A DNA stretch of 64,000 bases from Variovorax sp. J2L1-78 (lineage in GTDB: Bacteria > Pseudomonadota > Gammaproteobacteria > Burkholderiales > Burkholderiaceae_C): NCBI RefSeq assembly GCF_030317205.1, contig NZ_JASZYB010000001.1, positions 744,001-808,000 on the forward strand, given 5' to 3'. The first letter of the stretch is position 1. The number at the start of each line of letters is the position of its first letter. Made by a program: the position numbers and the translations under genes. The notes beneath the pieces were generated by a model, which saw nothing but the letters and a program-made list of their open reading frames with translations, was not told where the DNA came from and did no database searches. This document shows positions 7,433 through 15,666 of this stretch, piece by piece.

Positions 7433-7660
7433 GTGCAGAAGCCGATGTCCCTAGCGCTTGTTTTCATCTGGTTTTTCGTGATGCTTGTTCCGTTCAAGTC
7501 GGACGACGGCACTGCGCTAATTATTGGCGGGTTTCTAACTGTAGTGCTGCTGATCCCGGCCATTCTTTTGTGGCGTGCGGGAAGCAACGCGGCTATGCAG
7601 CGGCAAGCCGATTTGATAGCGCGCGCCGTGCGGGAAGCGCGGGAAGAAGACCGACGCTAG
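7433..7660 (+). CDS. Small two-span membrane protein
   Basis: 75 aa starting at GTG (7433), with a strong ribosome binding site GGAGGAATAAG inside the end of the previous gene, so translation is likely coupled to the secreted Gly-rich protein 3 bp upstream. Two hydrophobic segments (about residues 6-21 and 28-48) are followed by a charged Arg/Glu tail (AREEDRR). The short loop and cationic/anionic tail resemble small phage membrane proteins. No holin assignment is justified. Confidence 0.55.
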   Translation: MQKPMSLALVFIWFFVMLVPFKSDDGTALIIGGFLTVVLLIPAILLWRAGSNAAMQRQADLIARAVREAREEDRR

Positions 7661-7773
7661 GTCTGGTCGCGGGCAGTATTAGTCTCCTCGCTTGCTTCGC
7701 GTCAGTCTCGCGAGGGTTCGCATGCCTGCTCGGGCATTATCAAGGACGCTTTGGACGCCTCAAAGGACCTGCC

Positions 7774-8196
7774 ATGGACAACAAGATTCCTCTCCCCACG
7801 GACAACATCTACAAGTTCTACGCCTTGTTTGGCTTGCTGCTGTTCGTGTTCGGCATCGGTGTCGGGATCGCTCAGACGAAGTCCAGCAATGACTTCATGG
7901 TGAAGTCTTATGTTGAGCTTGAGACGCTTCGGTCGATTGAGAAACCCACCGCCGTCGAGATCATGAAAAAGGCGTTCGTGGAGCGCTTGATAGCGGTCGA
8001 ATCCGAAAACAAGGTCACGTTCAAGTGGGGCCTTACTGTCATTAGTGCCGCTGGACTCGTGCTGATGGGCTACGGGTTCCATCGGTGGCACACGCGAATC
8101 CAGCCGGCGCAGGACGAGATGGTGAGGCTTCAGTTAGAAAAACTCCGTCGAGACTTGACGCCGCATCCAGAACGAACAAGGACCGACGGGCCGTAG
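7774..8196 (+). CDS. Two-span membrane protein, unknown
   Basis: 140 aa from the ATG at 7774. Membrane spans at about residues 16-34 and 86-105 flank a helical region of about 50 residues (residues 36-84) that would lie outside the cytoplasm if both ends face inward. A charged C-terminal helix follows. A longer open frame upstream runs through two other genes and is not coding. The 113 bp before it hold no clear gene. Probably the last gene of the 7052-8196 group. Confidence 0.55.
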   Translation: MDNKIPLPTDNIYKFYALFGLLLFVFGIGVGIAQTKSSNDFMVKSYVELETLRSIEKPTAVEIMKKAFVERLIAVESENKVTFKWGLTVISAAGLVLMGYGFHRWHTRIQPAQDEMVRLQLEKLRRDLTPHPERTRTDGP

Positions 8197-8220
8197 CAAA
8201 CTCCAGCGATGTACCCGAAC

Positions 8221-8910
8221 TCATAGGTTGGACACGTCCACCACGGTGAGCGTGTTGTCCAGGTTGTTTGACCCACGCGCGTCCCAACCGGGCGTCGGGT
8301 TTGCGTTCGGTGGGCCCGCGCTGTCGAAGATGCGGAGGTTCTGTACGTTGACGGTCCCGCCGCTAGTGGTGACGCAACCCGCGCCAGCCTCGTAGAGGAG
8401 AACGTAGCCAGCCGGCGAATTGGGGTTGCCGCCCAGGGGCTGCTCCGTGCGGGACCAGTCAGCGTAGGTCTGTCCAGGGATCACAGCGACCTTCGAGGAC
8501 TGGTAGCTAGTCTGCCCCACGCCTTGATGCGTCCCAAGGACGTTCAGCATTGCGCGGCCTGTGTCGTAGATCAACTGGCCGGTGGCCTCATCGAATAGAC
8601 GCATGCCGTAGTTCACGCCGGACGCTTGATGCTTCGAGAAGATGAAGTATTCAAAAGACCCGGCGTTGGCTACAGGACAGCCCAGGGTCGCTACGTTTCC
8701 GTTGCGGCGCATTAGCGTGAGCGGAATACCTCCCGGCACCAAGGCCAGGATTTCCCCTGCGTTCACGATGATCTCGGCTTGCCCGTAGATCGACCGATAC
8801 GGGTTGACGCCCACGGAGCCCATGCCCTTGCGCAGTAGCGTGATGTGCGGCGTGGTTCCATCGATCTGGACATGGAACTGGTCCCCGAAAACCTTGAGTC
8901 CTGCAGGCAT
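8221..8910 (-). CDS. Phage tail-tip or receptor-region protein
   Basis: 229 aa, almost wholly beta-strand type with many Gly/Asn/Thr turns and no membrane segment. The opening MPAGLKVFGDQFHVQIDG and the general composition resemble proteins encoded after tail-fibre genes in Burkholderiales prophages. Its ATG overlaps the upstream stop in a TGATG junction (8908-8912). It is the last gene of a three-gene coupled block and may be a tail-fibre or receptor-binding component. The exact role is unknown. Confidence 0.55.
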   Translation of the reverse strand: MPAGLKVFGDQFHVQIDGTTPHITLLRKGMGSVGVNPYRSIYGQAEIIVNAGEILALVPGGIPLTLMRRNGNVATLGCPVANAGSFEYFIFSKHQASGVNYGMRLFDEATGQLIYDTGRAMLNVLGTHQGVGQTSYQSSKVAVIPGQTYADWSRTEQPLGGNPNSPAGYVLLYEAGAGCVTTSGGTVNVQNLRIFDSAGPPNANPTPGWDARGSNNLDNTLTVVDVSNL

Positions 8911-9227
8911 CAGCGGACTCCGTAATAGATGGTGTACGTCGCAGCCTGAAGGTTGGGCACGGTCTGACGTGTGAAAGTCATGGTTGATCCAGAGAAGGTG
9001 ATGCGGGGATAGGACGTGCCAGGGACGGTGGAATACATGTCGAACAGGTTGGCGCTCGACTCGACATCGACGAACGCGAAGGGCGTCCCTTGAAGGAAAC
9101 GGGCGTCGTTGATCGAACCCGTACCCAGGCCCGCCTGCACGGTGCCCAGGATTCGCCCGACGCGCATGTTCGTGTCGAAGGTGATGGCGCCCGTGTTCGG
9201 GTCGCGTACTCGAAGTCCTACTCCCAT
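8910..9227 (-). CDS. Phage tail-associated protein
   Basis: 105 aa with the start MGVGLRVRDPNTGAITFDT, a type of N-terminus seen in short beta-rich proteins at the distal end of prophage tail operons. It is coupled to both neighbours through TGATG overlaps (9225-9229 and 8908-8912). It has no enzymatic motif and may form part of a fibre or tail-tip complex with the product at 8910. Confidence 0.5.
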   Translation of the reverse strand: MGVGLRVRDPNTGAITFDTNMRVGRILGTVQAGLGTGSINDARFLQGTPFAFVDVESSANLFDMYSTVPGTSYPRITFSGSTMTFTRQTVPNLQAATYTIYYGVR

Positions 9228-9412
9228 CAGGCGGCCTTGTGGTCGCTCACGTCGATGTCTTGGGCACGCGCGTGTTGCAGGGCGAGGTTGCGGGCGTCAT
9301 CGGGCTTTGCTGGGTCTACCAGGAAGGGCAGGGTGACCTTGAGGATGGTGTGACCGACTCGCGGGATCAGAGTGACCTCGGAGCGACCCTTTGGGTATTC
9401 GTTGTTGATCAT
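9227..9412 (-). CDS. Small phage protein heading the tail-type block
   Basis: 61 aa from the ATG at 9412 (MINNEYPKGRSEVTLIP). Upstream codons in the same frame look non-coding. Coupled by TGATG to the next gene. The 179 bp between it and the divergent lipoprotein gene at 9592 should contain promoters for both. No family recognised; the assignment as phage structural-type rests on its operon partners. Confidence 0.45.
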   Translation of the reverse strand: MINNEYPKGRSEVTLIPRVGHTILKVTLPFLVDPAKPDDARNLALQHARAQDIDVSDHKAA

Positions 9413-9591
9413 GTGTGGGTGTTGCACGGCGGTTGTTGCTGTCCGCTCATGGCGTGGTTTCGGTTGCGGTGATTTGTCTAGATGAAGGAAGGCCCGCTCA
9501 GAAAACTGGCGGGCGGCGTGGAAACTTGTAGCCGGGGGCGCCACAGGCGGCGACGCGTGTGATAGACCCTGTCGAGTGCTAGGCTAAGACG

Positions 9592-10053
9592 ATGGAAAAA
9601 ACGAAAGATGAAGCCTCAAGGGGCTATCGGGGGCCACTGTGTGCCGTGCTTCTGCTTGCCGCCGTAGTTGGTGCAGGCTGTGAAAGCAAAGAAGAGATTG
9701 CTGCGAACCTCGCGCGAGCACAGCGCCAACTCGACGAGGAGCTGGCTTCGGAGGCCGCACTGAAGCGCCTAGCCGCACAGGTCGAGGCCGGCAGAGAAGC
9801 ACGCGAAAGGCGGCGAGCCGACGAAATGGAAGCCGCGTATAGGTCGCGCGATGAGTTTGATGCCGCCGTGCGGCAGAACACGGCAGTCTCTCGGGCATCG
9901 TTGGAAAAAGCCGCCGTTCGGCGGTATCGAAACAACACTGGCGGGAGCGTCATGGTCGATACATACGTGCTTAAGGACGGTCGCTCAATCAACTGCACTA
10001 CGAAGGTATCCGGCGCAGGTCCTGCGATTTTCAAATGCGACGGTGACTTGTAG
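9592..10053 (+). CDS. Predicted coiled-coil lipoprotein
   Basis: 153 aa. N-terminal signal with a hydrophobic core and lipobox VVGAGC (Cys at residue 30). Residues 32-85 form a long charged heptad-like helix (EEIAANLARAQRQLDEELASEA...), followed by a small C-terminal domain with two Cys (about residues 134 and 149). The form suggests an envelope-anchored coiled coil. It is the last gene before the attachment site and is probably lysogen-expressed cargo (inference). A short GC hairpin (CCCAAC-GCT-GTTGGG) follows the stop near 10057. Confidence 0.6.
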   Translation: MEKTKDEASRGYRGPLCAVLLLAAVVGAGCESKEEIAANLARAQRQLDEELASEAALKRLAAQVEAGREARERRRADEMEAAYRSRDEFDAAVRQNTAVSRASLEKAAVRRYRNNTGGSVMVDTYVLKDGRSINCTTKVSGAGPAIFKCDGDL

Positions 10054-10320
10054 CCCCCAACGCTGTTGGGCACGGCTGAGGCTGTAGGTGGGTGTGGGAC
10101 TGCGGGGACTGGTGTGGGGACTTCGCAGGCAGCGCCACCTACTGTGGGTGGGTGTGCCATGTCATCGCGACCCCACGTTTCGCTGTGGGAGAAACTGTGG
10201 AAGATAGTTTTCCGGTCCGATAGTCGCAAACAGGCCCCTAACCGTCGTTTCGGTCCAAAAGTGATGGGTCTATCGAGGGAAACTCCAGCGGCTCTACGCT
10301 GCCAGAAGGTGGAAGAGGCG

Positions 10321-10367
10321 TTCTTTTAATCCGTTTGTCGTGGGTTCGACCCCCGCACGTCCCACCA
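10321..10367 (+). other. attR-type site: 3' half of tRNA-Lys(UUU)
   Basis: The sequence matches a tRNA-Lys from the anticodon loop (CTTTTAA) through the variable region and T arm (GTGGG-TTCGACC-CCCGC) to the acceptor 3' strand and CCA. The sequence to its left does not pair with the anticodon 3' stem (TCCGT), so the 5' half is absent and no functional tRNA is made here. This is the usual footprint of a tyrosine-recombinase element in a tRNA gene. The element lies to the left, and the intact gene should be outside the window. Confidence 0.8.
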
Positions 10368-10443
10368 TTTTCTTCGAGCGCATCAGCCGCTGGGAACGCC
10401 CCACCCGCAGCTGATGATGCGAGGGGCCAACGCGGCACTCGCT

Positions 10444-10468
10444 GATTCGCCTCAAGTTGAGGCGAATC
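10444..10468. promoter_or_regulatory. Perfect 25-bp palindrome beyond the tRNA-Lys att site
   Basis: Two exact 12-bp arms (GATTCGCCTCAA / TTGAGGCGAATC) around a central G. It lies 77 bp after the CCA end of the partial tRNA. There is no T-tract on either strand, so it is not an ordinary rho-independent terminator, although it could end tRNA-Lys transcripts in the unoccupied chromosome or serve as a regulator site for the following BLUF remnant. Confidence 0.4.
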
Positions 10469-10487
10469 AAGGCATGGCTGCGGTACG

Positions 10488-10800
10488 GTGCGCGCGGCCT
10501 GTGCACGTACCCTGTCGATGCTCATCGCCAGCCGAAGCCACCACCAGTCCGACCAGGATCTGCCGGCCATTCTCGAAAGGTCCCGTCGCGTCAATCCCGC
10601 CCTGGAAATTACCGGGTGCTCTGTTACCTGGATGGCGTCTATATGCAATATCTGGAAGGTGAAGAGCATGCGGTCAACGGGCTGTGCAAAAGCATTCAAG
10701 CCGACAAGCGCCATCAGGGCGTAACCCCGCTCGAGCGGTGCGCCATGTGCAAGAGAGCATTTCCTGAGTGGTCGATGGCGCTTCTGGGAGGTCAGGACGC
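10488..10800 (+). pseudogene. Frameshifted BLUF-domain photoreceptor gene
   Basis: Two frames together give a BLUF domain. The first runs to NPALEITG at about 10611; the second continues with VLCYLDGVYMQYLEG, AVNGLCKSIQ, RHQGVT and FPEWSMALLGG. One missing G near 10610 would restore the frame. In addition, the N-terminal motif that normally carries the flavin-contacting Tyr (LIYxS type) reads MLIAS, so that Tyr appears absent. The second frame has no stop at the domain end and runs into antisense of the next gene. Most likely a decayed blue-light sensor gene next to the integration site. Confidence 0.6.
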
Positions 10801-11022
10801 CAGGTCTGCGCCGCCGAAGCCCGTGCGCGTGGTCGAAGCGATGGAGCTCACGAGGCCGATGGCGCTCGCGCGAAGCAGTTCCTCCCGGAGGGCGACTTCC
10901 AATTGCCTGCGTGCGGAATCCGGCCGGTCATGGTCGTATTCCTCGTCCAATTCGCAATGCAAGTAATAGTCGACCCGGGCCATCAGCCGCTCGATGGAGG
11001 CGGCAAGGTCTGCATCGTTCAT
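10792..11022 (-). CDS. Small acidic hypothetical protein
   Basis: 76 aa. The ATG at 11022 has a very good ribosome binding site (GGAGG, 6 bases upstream) and is preferred over an ATG 27 bp upstream. The middle is acidic and His/Tyr-rich (YYLHCELDEEYDHDRPDS), and the rest is helical. It converges on the BLUF remnant. No family recognised. The 160 bp upstream to 11182 contain no gene I can support. Confidence 0.5.
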   Translation of the reverse strand: MNDADLAASIERLMARVDYYLHCELDEEYDHDRPDSARRQLEVALREELLRASAIGLVSSIASTTRTGFGGADLAS

Positions 11023-11182
11023 CCGTTTCCTCCGCCAATTCTTGTCCACTTGGCTGCCGGTGCAGCATCTGCTCAGGGACTGTGCTGACAGGGTAGCACG
11101 GGAGGAATTAACGGAGAGACAACTTCGTCATGCAAGCTGCACAAAACCGGTCATTGATCAAATACCGATGAGCGCCAAGGCA

Positions 11183-11758
11183 TTACTTTTGATGAAGAAA
11201 TCCAAGACGTTTCCAGAATTGAGGTCTTTTGGTTTCAGGGTTTTCGCCGCCAATTTGCGTTTGATCGGGCGTTGAAGGCAAAGCGAATTGAACTGCCCGG
11301 GCTACCTTCACGCAGTCCTTGATGTGCTGCTCGCCGAGCGCCCGCAACGCGGCGTAGCCCAGTCCGGCCGAGACGATCTGGCCGGCCACCGGCACGTACT
11401 TCGTGGCCTGTTTGGTGGTGAGCCGCAGGCCGGCATGTTTGGCGAGCGCCATCAGCAGGTCGCGTGTGACCAGCCGACCCACCAGCAGCGCACCCACGGT
11501 GGTGGCGGCCTTCTGGATGCGCTCGCGCTGTTGGGGCGCCATGGTTTCGACCTGGGTGACCGACAGCCCGAACTCGGCGCTGATCTGGGGAACCAGCCGC
11601 GACAGCAGCGCCGCATCGGCGGCCCAGTCAATGCCCGGCAGCGGCACCGCGCTGGCGGCGGCCGCCAGCAGGGCCTTGCGCGCGACGAGCTTGCGGCTGC
11701 GCCGCACCGCGGCGATCAGCGCCGGGTCACCCTGGGCAAATTCGATGGCGGACGGCAT
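11183..11758 (-). CDS. DUF697/EcsC-like membrane-associated protein
   Basis: 191 aa. The core at residues 28-155 has the features of the DUF697-type helical domain often fused to GTPases: a VPLPGIDWAADAALL segment, LVPQISAEFGL, and a Gly/Ala-rich hydrophobic segment VPVAGQIVSAGLGYAAL. The C-terminal 40 residues are charged and probably flexible. Here the domain stands alone. Likely a membrane-associated protein of unknown function. Its upstream neighbour on the same side is an interspersed repeat at 11796. Confidence 0.6.
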   Translation of the reverse strand: MPSAIEFAQGDPALIAAVRRSRKLVARKALLAAAASAVPLPGIDWAADAALLSRLVPQISAEFGLSVTQVETMAPQQRERIQKAATTVGALLVGRLVTRDLLMALAKHAGLRLTTKQATKYVPVAGQIVSAGLGYAALRALGEQHIKDCVKVARAVQFALPSTPDQTQIGGENPETKRPQFWKRLGFLHQK

Positions 11759-11795
11759 GGGGCGGTACTCCTGTCGGTTGGCGATGTCAGGCCGA

Positions 11796-11940
11796 GTCAG
11801 TGATCCATTGCGCTACGCGACCCGCAGCCGATGAAACCTCCCGGCCGAGCCCAGGGCACCCGCGGAACTGGCTTTGCCAGGCCGCTGGGTGCGCCCCCTC
11901 GAGGAGGCGGCGCCGCAGGCGCATCGGGGGTGGGCTTCAT
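11796..11940 (-). repeat. Interspersed about 145-bp repeat, copy A
   Basis: The reverse complement matches 27668-27817 over the full length, with identical blocks such as GGCAAAGCCAGTTCCGCGGG and GATGCGCCTGCGGCGCC and only scattered changes. The core 110 bp is bounded by ATGAA..CC and GG..TTCAT, short inverted termini. Both copies lie between genes. It appears non-coding, although it begins with ATGAA and can be misread as a gene start. Probably a genome-wide miniature repeat of this lineage. Confidence 0.75.
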
Positions 11941-11941
11941 G

Positions 11942-13909
11942 TCAGGCGGTGAGGGCTTCCAGTTGACCCGAAACCGTCATCCAGCGTTCCTCGAGCCGTT
12001 CGATTTCCTCGTTCAGCGCCTTCAGACGCTTGCCGGCTTCGGCGATCTCGGCGGCGGGCAGCGCCTGCGCCAGCCGGGCCTCGATGGCGGCCTTGGCCGT
12101 GCCGGCCTCGGCCAGGCGCTCGTCGATCTGTGCGATCTCGCGCTTGAGCGGCCTGGCTTGTTCGCTGCGCTGTTGGCGGCCTTGCGCCGCGTCCTGCTTG
12201 GCGGCGACCGCCGGTGCGGGCGCTGCCACGGGTTCGCTGGCCTTGCGTACGGCTTCCTTGGCTTCTTCGCGCAGGCGCTTGGCCTCGTCGAGCAGGTAGC
12301 GCTGGTAGTCGTCCAGGTCGCCGTCGAAGTCGGTCACGCCGCCGCGGCCGACCATCCAGAATTCGTCGCAGACCGAGCGCAGCAGGGCGCGGTCGTGGCT
12401 CACCAGCATCAGCGTGCCTTCGAACTCGTTCAAGGCCACGGCCAGGGCTTCGCGGGTGGCGAGGTCCAGGTGGTTGGTGGGTTCGTCCAGCAGCAGCAGG
12501 TTGGGGCGCTGCCAGACCATCATGGCCAGCACGAGCCGCGCCTTTTCGCCGCCGCTCATGGTGCCGACCGGCTGCTTGACCATGTCGCCGTTGAAGTTGA
12601 AGCTGCCGAGGAAGCCGCGCAGGGCCTGCTCGCCGGTCGGCTCCTTGGCCGCGGTGCCCAGTTCGCGTGCCATGCGCACCATGTGCTCCAGCGGGTTGTC
12701 CTGCGGGCGCAGCACGTCGAGTTCCTGCTGCGCGAAGTAGCCGATGTTCAGGCCCTTGCCCTCGGTCACGGTGCCGGCCAGCGCGCCCATCTCGCGGGCG
12801 ATGGTCTTCACCAGCGTGGACTTGCCCTGGCCGTTGGCGCCCAGGATGCCGATGCGCTGGCCCGCCTGCACCGACTTGCTGACGTTGGTCAGGATGGTTT
12901 TGGGCACGTCGTCGACCATGTAGCCGAAGCTCGCCTGCGTGATCGACAGCATCGGGTTCGGGATGTTGCCCGGCTCCTTGAACTCGAAGGTGAAGTCGGC
13001 CTCGGCCAGCAGCGGCGCGACCTTTTCCATGCGTTCGAGCGCCTTCACACGGCTCTGCGCCTGCTTGGCCTTGCTGGCCTTGGCCTTGAAGCGGTCGATG
13101 AACTTCTGCAGGTGTGCGATCTTTTCCTGCTGCTTGCCGAAGGCGGCCTGCTGCTGCTCCATCTGCAGCGCGCGCATCTCTTCGAACTTGCTGTAGTTGC
13201 CACCGTAGCGCGTGAGCTGGGCGTTGGCAACGTGCAGCGTGACGTTGGTCACCGCGTCGAGGAATTCGCGGTCATGGCTGATGACGATCATCGTGCCTTC
13301 GTACTTCTGCAGCCAGGCTTCGAGCCAGACGAGCGCGTCCAGGTCCAAGTGGTTGGTGGGTTCGTCCAGCAGCAGCAGGTCGCTCGGGCACATCAGGGCA
13401 CGGGCCAGCTGCAGACGCATGCGCCAACCACCGGAGAAGCTGCTGACCGGCGCGTCGAGCTCGTGGCTCTTGAAGCCCAGGCCCAGGATCAGCGCCTGGG
13501 CGCGCGGCACGGCGTCGTGCTCGCCCGCGTCGGCCAGGTCGGTGTAGGCATGGGCCAGCGCCATGCCGAGGTCGGCATCGTCCGGGTTCTCGGTGTAGGC
13601 GGCTTCGATCTTGGCGAGCGCTTCGCGCAGTTCGACCAGCCGGGTGTCGCCGCCGACCACGAAGGCGGACGCGCCTTCGTCGGTTTCAGGCATGTCCTGC
13701 GCCACCTGCGACATGCGCCATTGCTTGGGCAGGAAGAAATCGCCGCCGTCTTCGTGCAGCGTGCGGTTGAACAACGCGAAGAGCGTCGACTTGCCGGCGC
13801 CGTTGCGGCCCACCAGGCCGACCCGTTCGCCGGGGTTGATGGTGGCGTTGGCGCCGTCGAGCAGCAGCTTGGCGCTGCGGCGCAGGACGACGTTCTTGAG
13901 AGTGATCAT
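11942..13909 (-). CDS. yheS: ABC-F family ATPase (YheS type)
   Basis: 655 aa, start at the ATG 13909. Two ABC cassettes: Walker A at residues 34-42 (GRNGAGKST), signature FSGGW and Walker B LLLLDEPTNHLDL in the first; GANGQGKST, MSGGE and a second LLLLDEPTNHLDL in the second. A charged linker joins them, and a C-terminal coiled coil ends the protein. No membrane segments, as expected for ABC-F proteins, which act on the ribosome in translation. The N-terminus and length (E. coli YheS 637 aa) fit the YheS subgroup. It is the last gene of the pilU-dapE-prmB-M14 operon and overlaps the M14 gene by ATGA. Confidence 0.9.
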   Translation of the reverse strand: MITLKNVVLRRSAKLLLDGANATINPGERVGLVGRNGAGKSTLFALFNRTLHEDGGDFFLPKQWRMSQVAQDMPETDEGASAFVVGGDTRLVELREALAKIEAAYTENPDDADLGMALAHAYTDLADAGEHDAVPRAQALILGLGFKSHELDAPVSSFSGGWRMRLQLARALMCPSDLLLLDEPTNHLDLDALVWLEAWLQKYEGTMIVISHDREFLDAVTNVTLHVANAQLTRYGGNYSKFEEMRALQMEQQQAAFGKQQEKIAHLQKFIDRFKAKASKAKQAQSRVKALERMEKVAPLLAEADFTFEFKEPGNIPNPMLSITQASFGYMVDDVPKTILTNVSKSVQAGQRIGILGANGQGKSTLVKTIAREMGALAGTVTEGKGLNIGYFAQQELDVLRPQDNPLEHMVRMARELGTAAKEPTGEQALRGFLGSFNFNGDMVKQPVGTMSGGEKARLVLAMMVWQRPNLLLLDEPTNHLDLATREALAVALNEFEGTLMLVSHDRALLRSVCDEFWMVGRGGVTDFDGDLDDYQRYLLDEAKRLREEAKEAVRKASEPVAAPAPAVAAKQDAAQGRQQRSEQARPLKREIAQIDERLAEAGTAKAAIEARLAQALPAAEIAEAGKRLKALNEEIERLEERWMTVSGQLEALTA

Positions 13910-15657
13910 GGACGGGACGAAATGAGGCCCAGGGCTTCGACGGCGGCCAGAACCGTCGCGGTCTGGGTGTCGTGGGCAAGGATGAAGGGGTCGCCGTGGA
14001 TCGTTTCGTCGGGATACTCGGAAATCAGTGTCAGGGGCGGGCCCGGACGGTTGACTTCGCTGATCATGCAGGCCGTGCCGTGGAGGAGCTCGAACGGTAG
14101 ATCGCTGGCATGTGCATTGTAGCTGGCGAGCTGTCGGGCGTTGAAGGCCATCAACGCCGGCCGCTCGGCGAGCCGTCGGCAGACGTGTTCGGCCAACGCG
14201 CGCGCCCGGTCGCCCCAGCCGGCGTGATGGCGCAGGATCAGGAAGAAGCCTTTGGGCAGCATCCACGCCTCGAAGCCGCGCGGAATGTAGCCGCTGAAGG
14301 GCCGCGTCCATTCGTGCGCCGGGTAGCCGTGCAGGTTCAGGTGCAACTGCGCGCCCGACAGGGCCAAACCCTGTTCGCGGGCTGCGCGTTCGTACCAGGG
14401 GGGCGCGTCGCGGTATTCCAGGTCGTCGCCCATCGCCGTGTAGCGGGCCGCGTGGTGCATGTGGCGCGGGGCGTGGGCGCACAGGGCGCGGTGCAGGGCG
14501 TAGCCGTCGGGGTTCTCGAGGGGGATCAGCGCGAAGTGGGCGCCCCGCGTGGCGAGCTGGTGCGCCGCGCGCAGGGCGCCGACCACGCCGGAGGTTTCGT
14601 TCGCGTGCTGCGCGCCGCTGATCAGCACGGCGGGGCCGTGGCCGGCGTGGTGGACGCCGTGCACCGTCCGACCTTCGCGGGTGGTGGCCGAGAAGCGCTC
14701 GCCGGGGATGCGGGCCAGTTCGGTAGCGATGCCCGCGGGCGTCAGCGGCGAGGGGCTGCGGTCGAGCGGCACGGTGTCGTCGAGCATCGACGTGGGTTCC
14801 TGCGAAGGGTACGGCCCGACCGCAATGCGCAGCCGCGCATCGCCACGGCCGGCACGCACGTCCGGCACGATCTGGCCCGGTTGCAGGCGCCGGTCGCCGG
14901 GCGGCCGGCCGCTGCGGCGCTGAAACAGTTCGAGCAGCGTGAAGTACAGGTCTTCGTGCAGCGCCTCGCGGCTGTCCATCCATTCGCTCTCGCGTGCCGG
15001 CGCATGGGCGATACCGGGCAGGTCGACGCGCAGGTCGAGGCGCTCGAAGTATGGCTCGGCATCGGGCCACGGATGCTGCTGCACCCAATCGATCACCCGG
15101 CGGAACACGGCCTGGTGCTCGGATTCGTGCGGGCCTTCCTGCCAGGCCTCACCCGGTCGCTGCACGCGCAGCCATGCCGTGGGCGACAGCAGCGTGTCAC
15201 CGAGCGCATCGGCGTGGACGTGGTTCGGCGCCGGGACTTGGTCCGTGCGTCTGCGGCCGTCGCGCCACTGCAGCTCGATGCGGTAAGCGGGCAGGGCGTC
15301 GGAGGCCGGCAGCATCTCGAAGCGCAGCGCCGCGCGTCCGAGCATCTCGGCCAGCGGATAGGCCTCGAGCTGGAAACGGCGTGGCGAAGCGTTCGGGTGC
15401 ACCGGGCAGTGCACCGTGACATGCGTGAGCTGCGTGCGCTCGACCTCTTCGAGGAAGTGATGCACCAGCGGCTTGTAGGCGCTGCGCAGGCGGGCCGTGA
15501 TGCCGACGGCGGCCAGTCGCGCCTCGGCACGGTGGCGCGCCGCACGGCCTTCGAACAGCCAACCTTCGACACGGGTGCCCGCGACAGGCGCCTGGCTCAG
15601 CGCATCGACCCAGGCGTCGCGCGTGCGCGGGATGCGAACGTCGAGCAGGACGGCCAT
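13906..15657 (-). CDS. M14-family zinc carboxypeptidase-like protein
   Basis: 583 aa. The C-terminal half (from about residue 310) is an M14-type peptidase domain: the zinc ligand motif HANE in GAQHANETSG, a substrate-binding ENPDGYAL region and a downstream LHLNLHGYPAHEW with the third His ligand. The N-terminal 300 residues are a distinct domain with strand-helix alternation that I do not recognise. No signal peptide, so it is probably cytoplasmic, perhaps acting on an amidated or peptidyl substrate. It sits between prmB (9 bp away) and the ABC-F gene (4-bp overlap). Confidence 0.7.
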   Translation of the reverse strand: MAVLLDVRIPRTRDAWVDALSQAPVAGTRVEGWLFEGRAARHRAEARLAAVGITARLRSAYKPLVHHFLEEVERTQLTHVTVHCPVHPNASPRRFQLEAYPLAEMLGRAALRFEMLPASDALPAYRIELQWRDGRRRTDQVPAPNHVHADALGDTLLSPTAWLRVQRPGEAWQEGPHESEHQAVFRRVIDWVQQHPWPDAEPYFERLDLRVDLPGIAHAPARESEWMDSREALHEDLYFTLLELFQRRSGRPPGDRRLQPGQIVPDVRAGRGDARLRIAVGPYPSQEPTSMLDDTVPLDRSPSPLTPAGIATELARIPGERFSATTREGRTVHGVHHAGHGPAVLISGAQHANETSGVVGALRAAHQLATRGAHFALIPLENPDGYALHRALCAHAPRHMHHAARYTAMGDDLEYRDAPPWYERAAREQGLALSGAQLHLNLHGYPAHEWTRPFSGYIPRGFEAWMLPKGFFLILRHHAGWGDRARALAEHVCRRLAERPALMAFNARQLASYNAHASDLPFELLHGTACMISEVNRPGPPLTLISEYPDETIHGDPFILAHDTQTATVLAAVEALGLISSRP

Positions 15658-15666
15658 GGACGACCG

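Noticed and set aside
10066..10329. 87-codon frame ending inside the tRNA-Lys att site
   Set aside because: It runs into the att sequence, has low-complexity Gly/Thr/Val start and no ribosome binding site.
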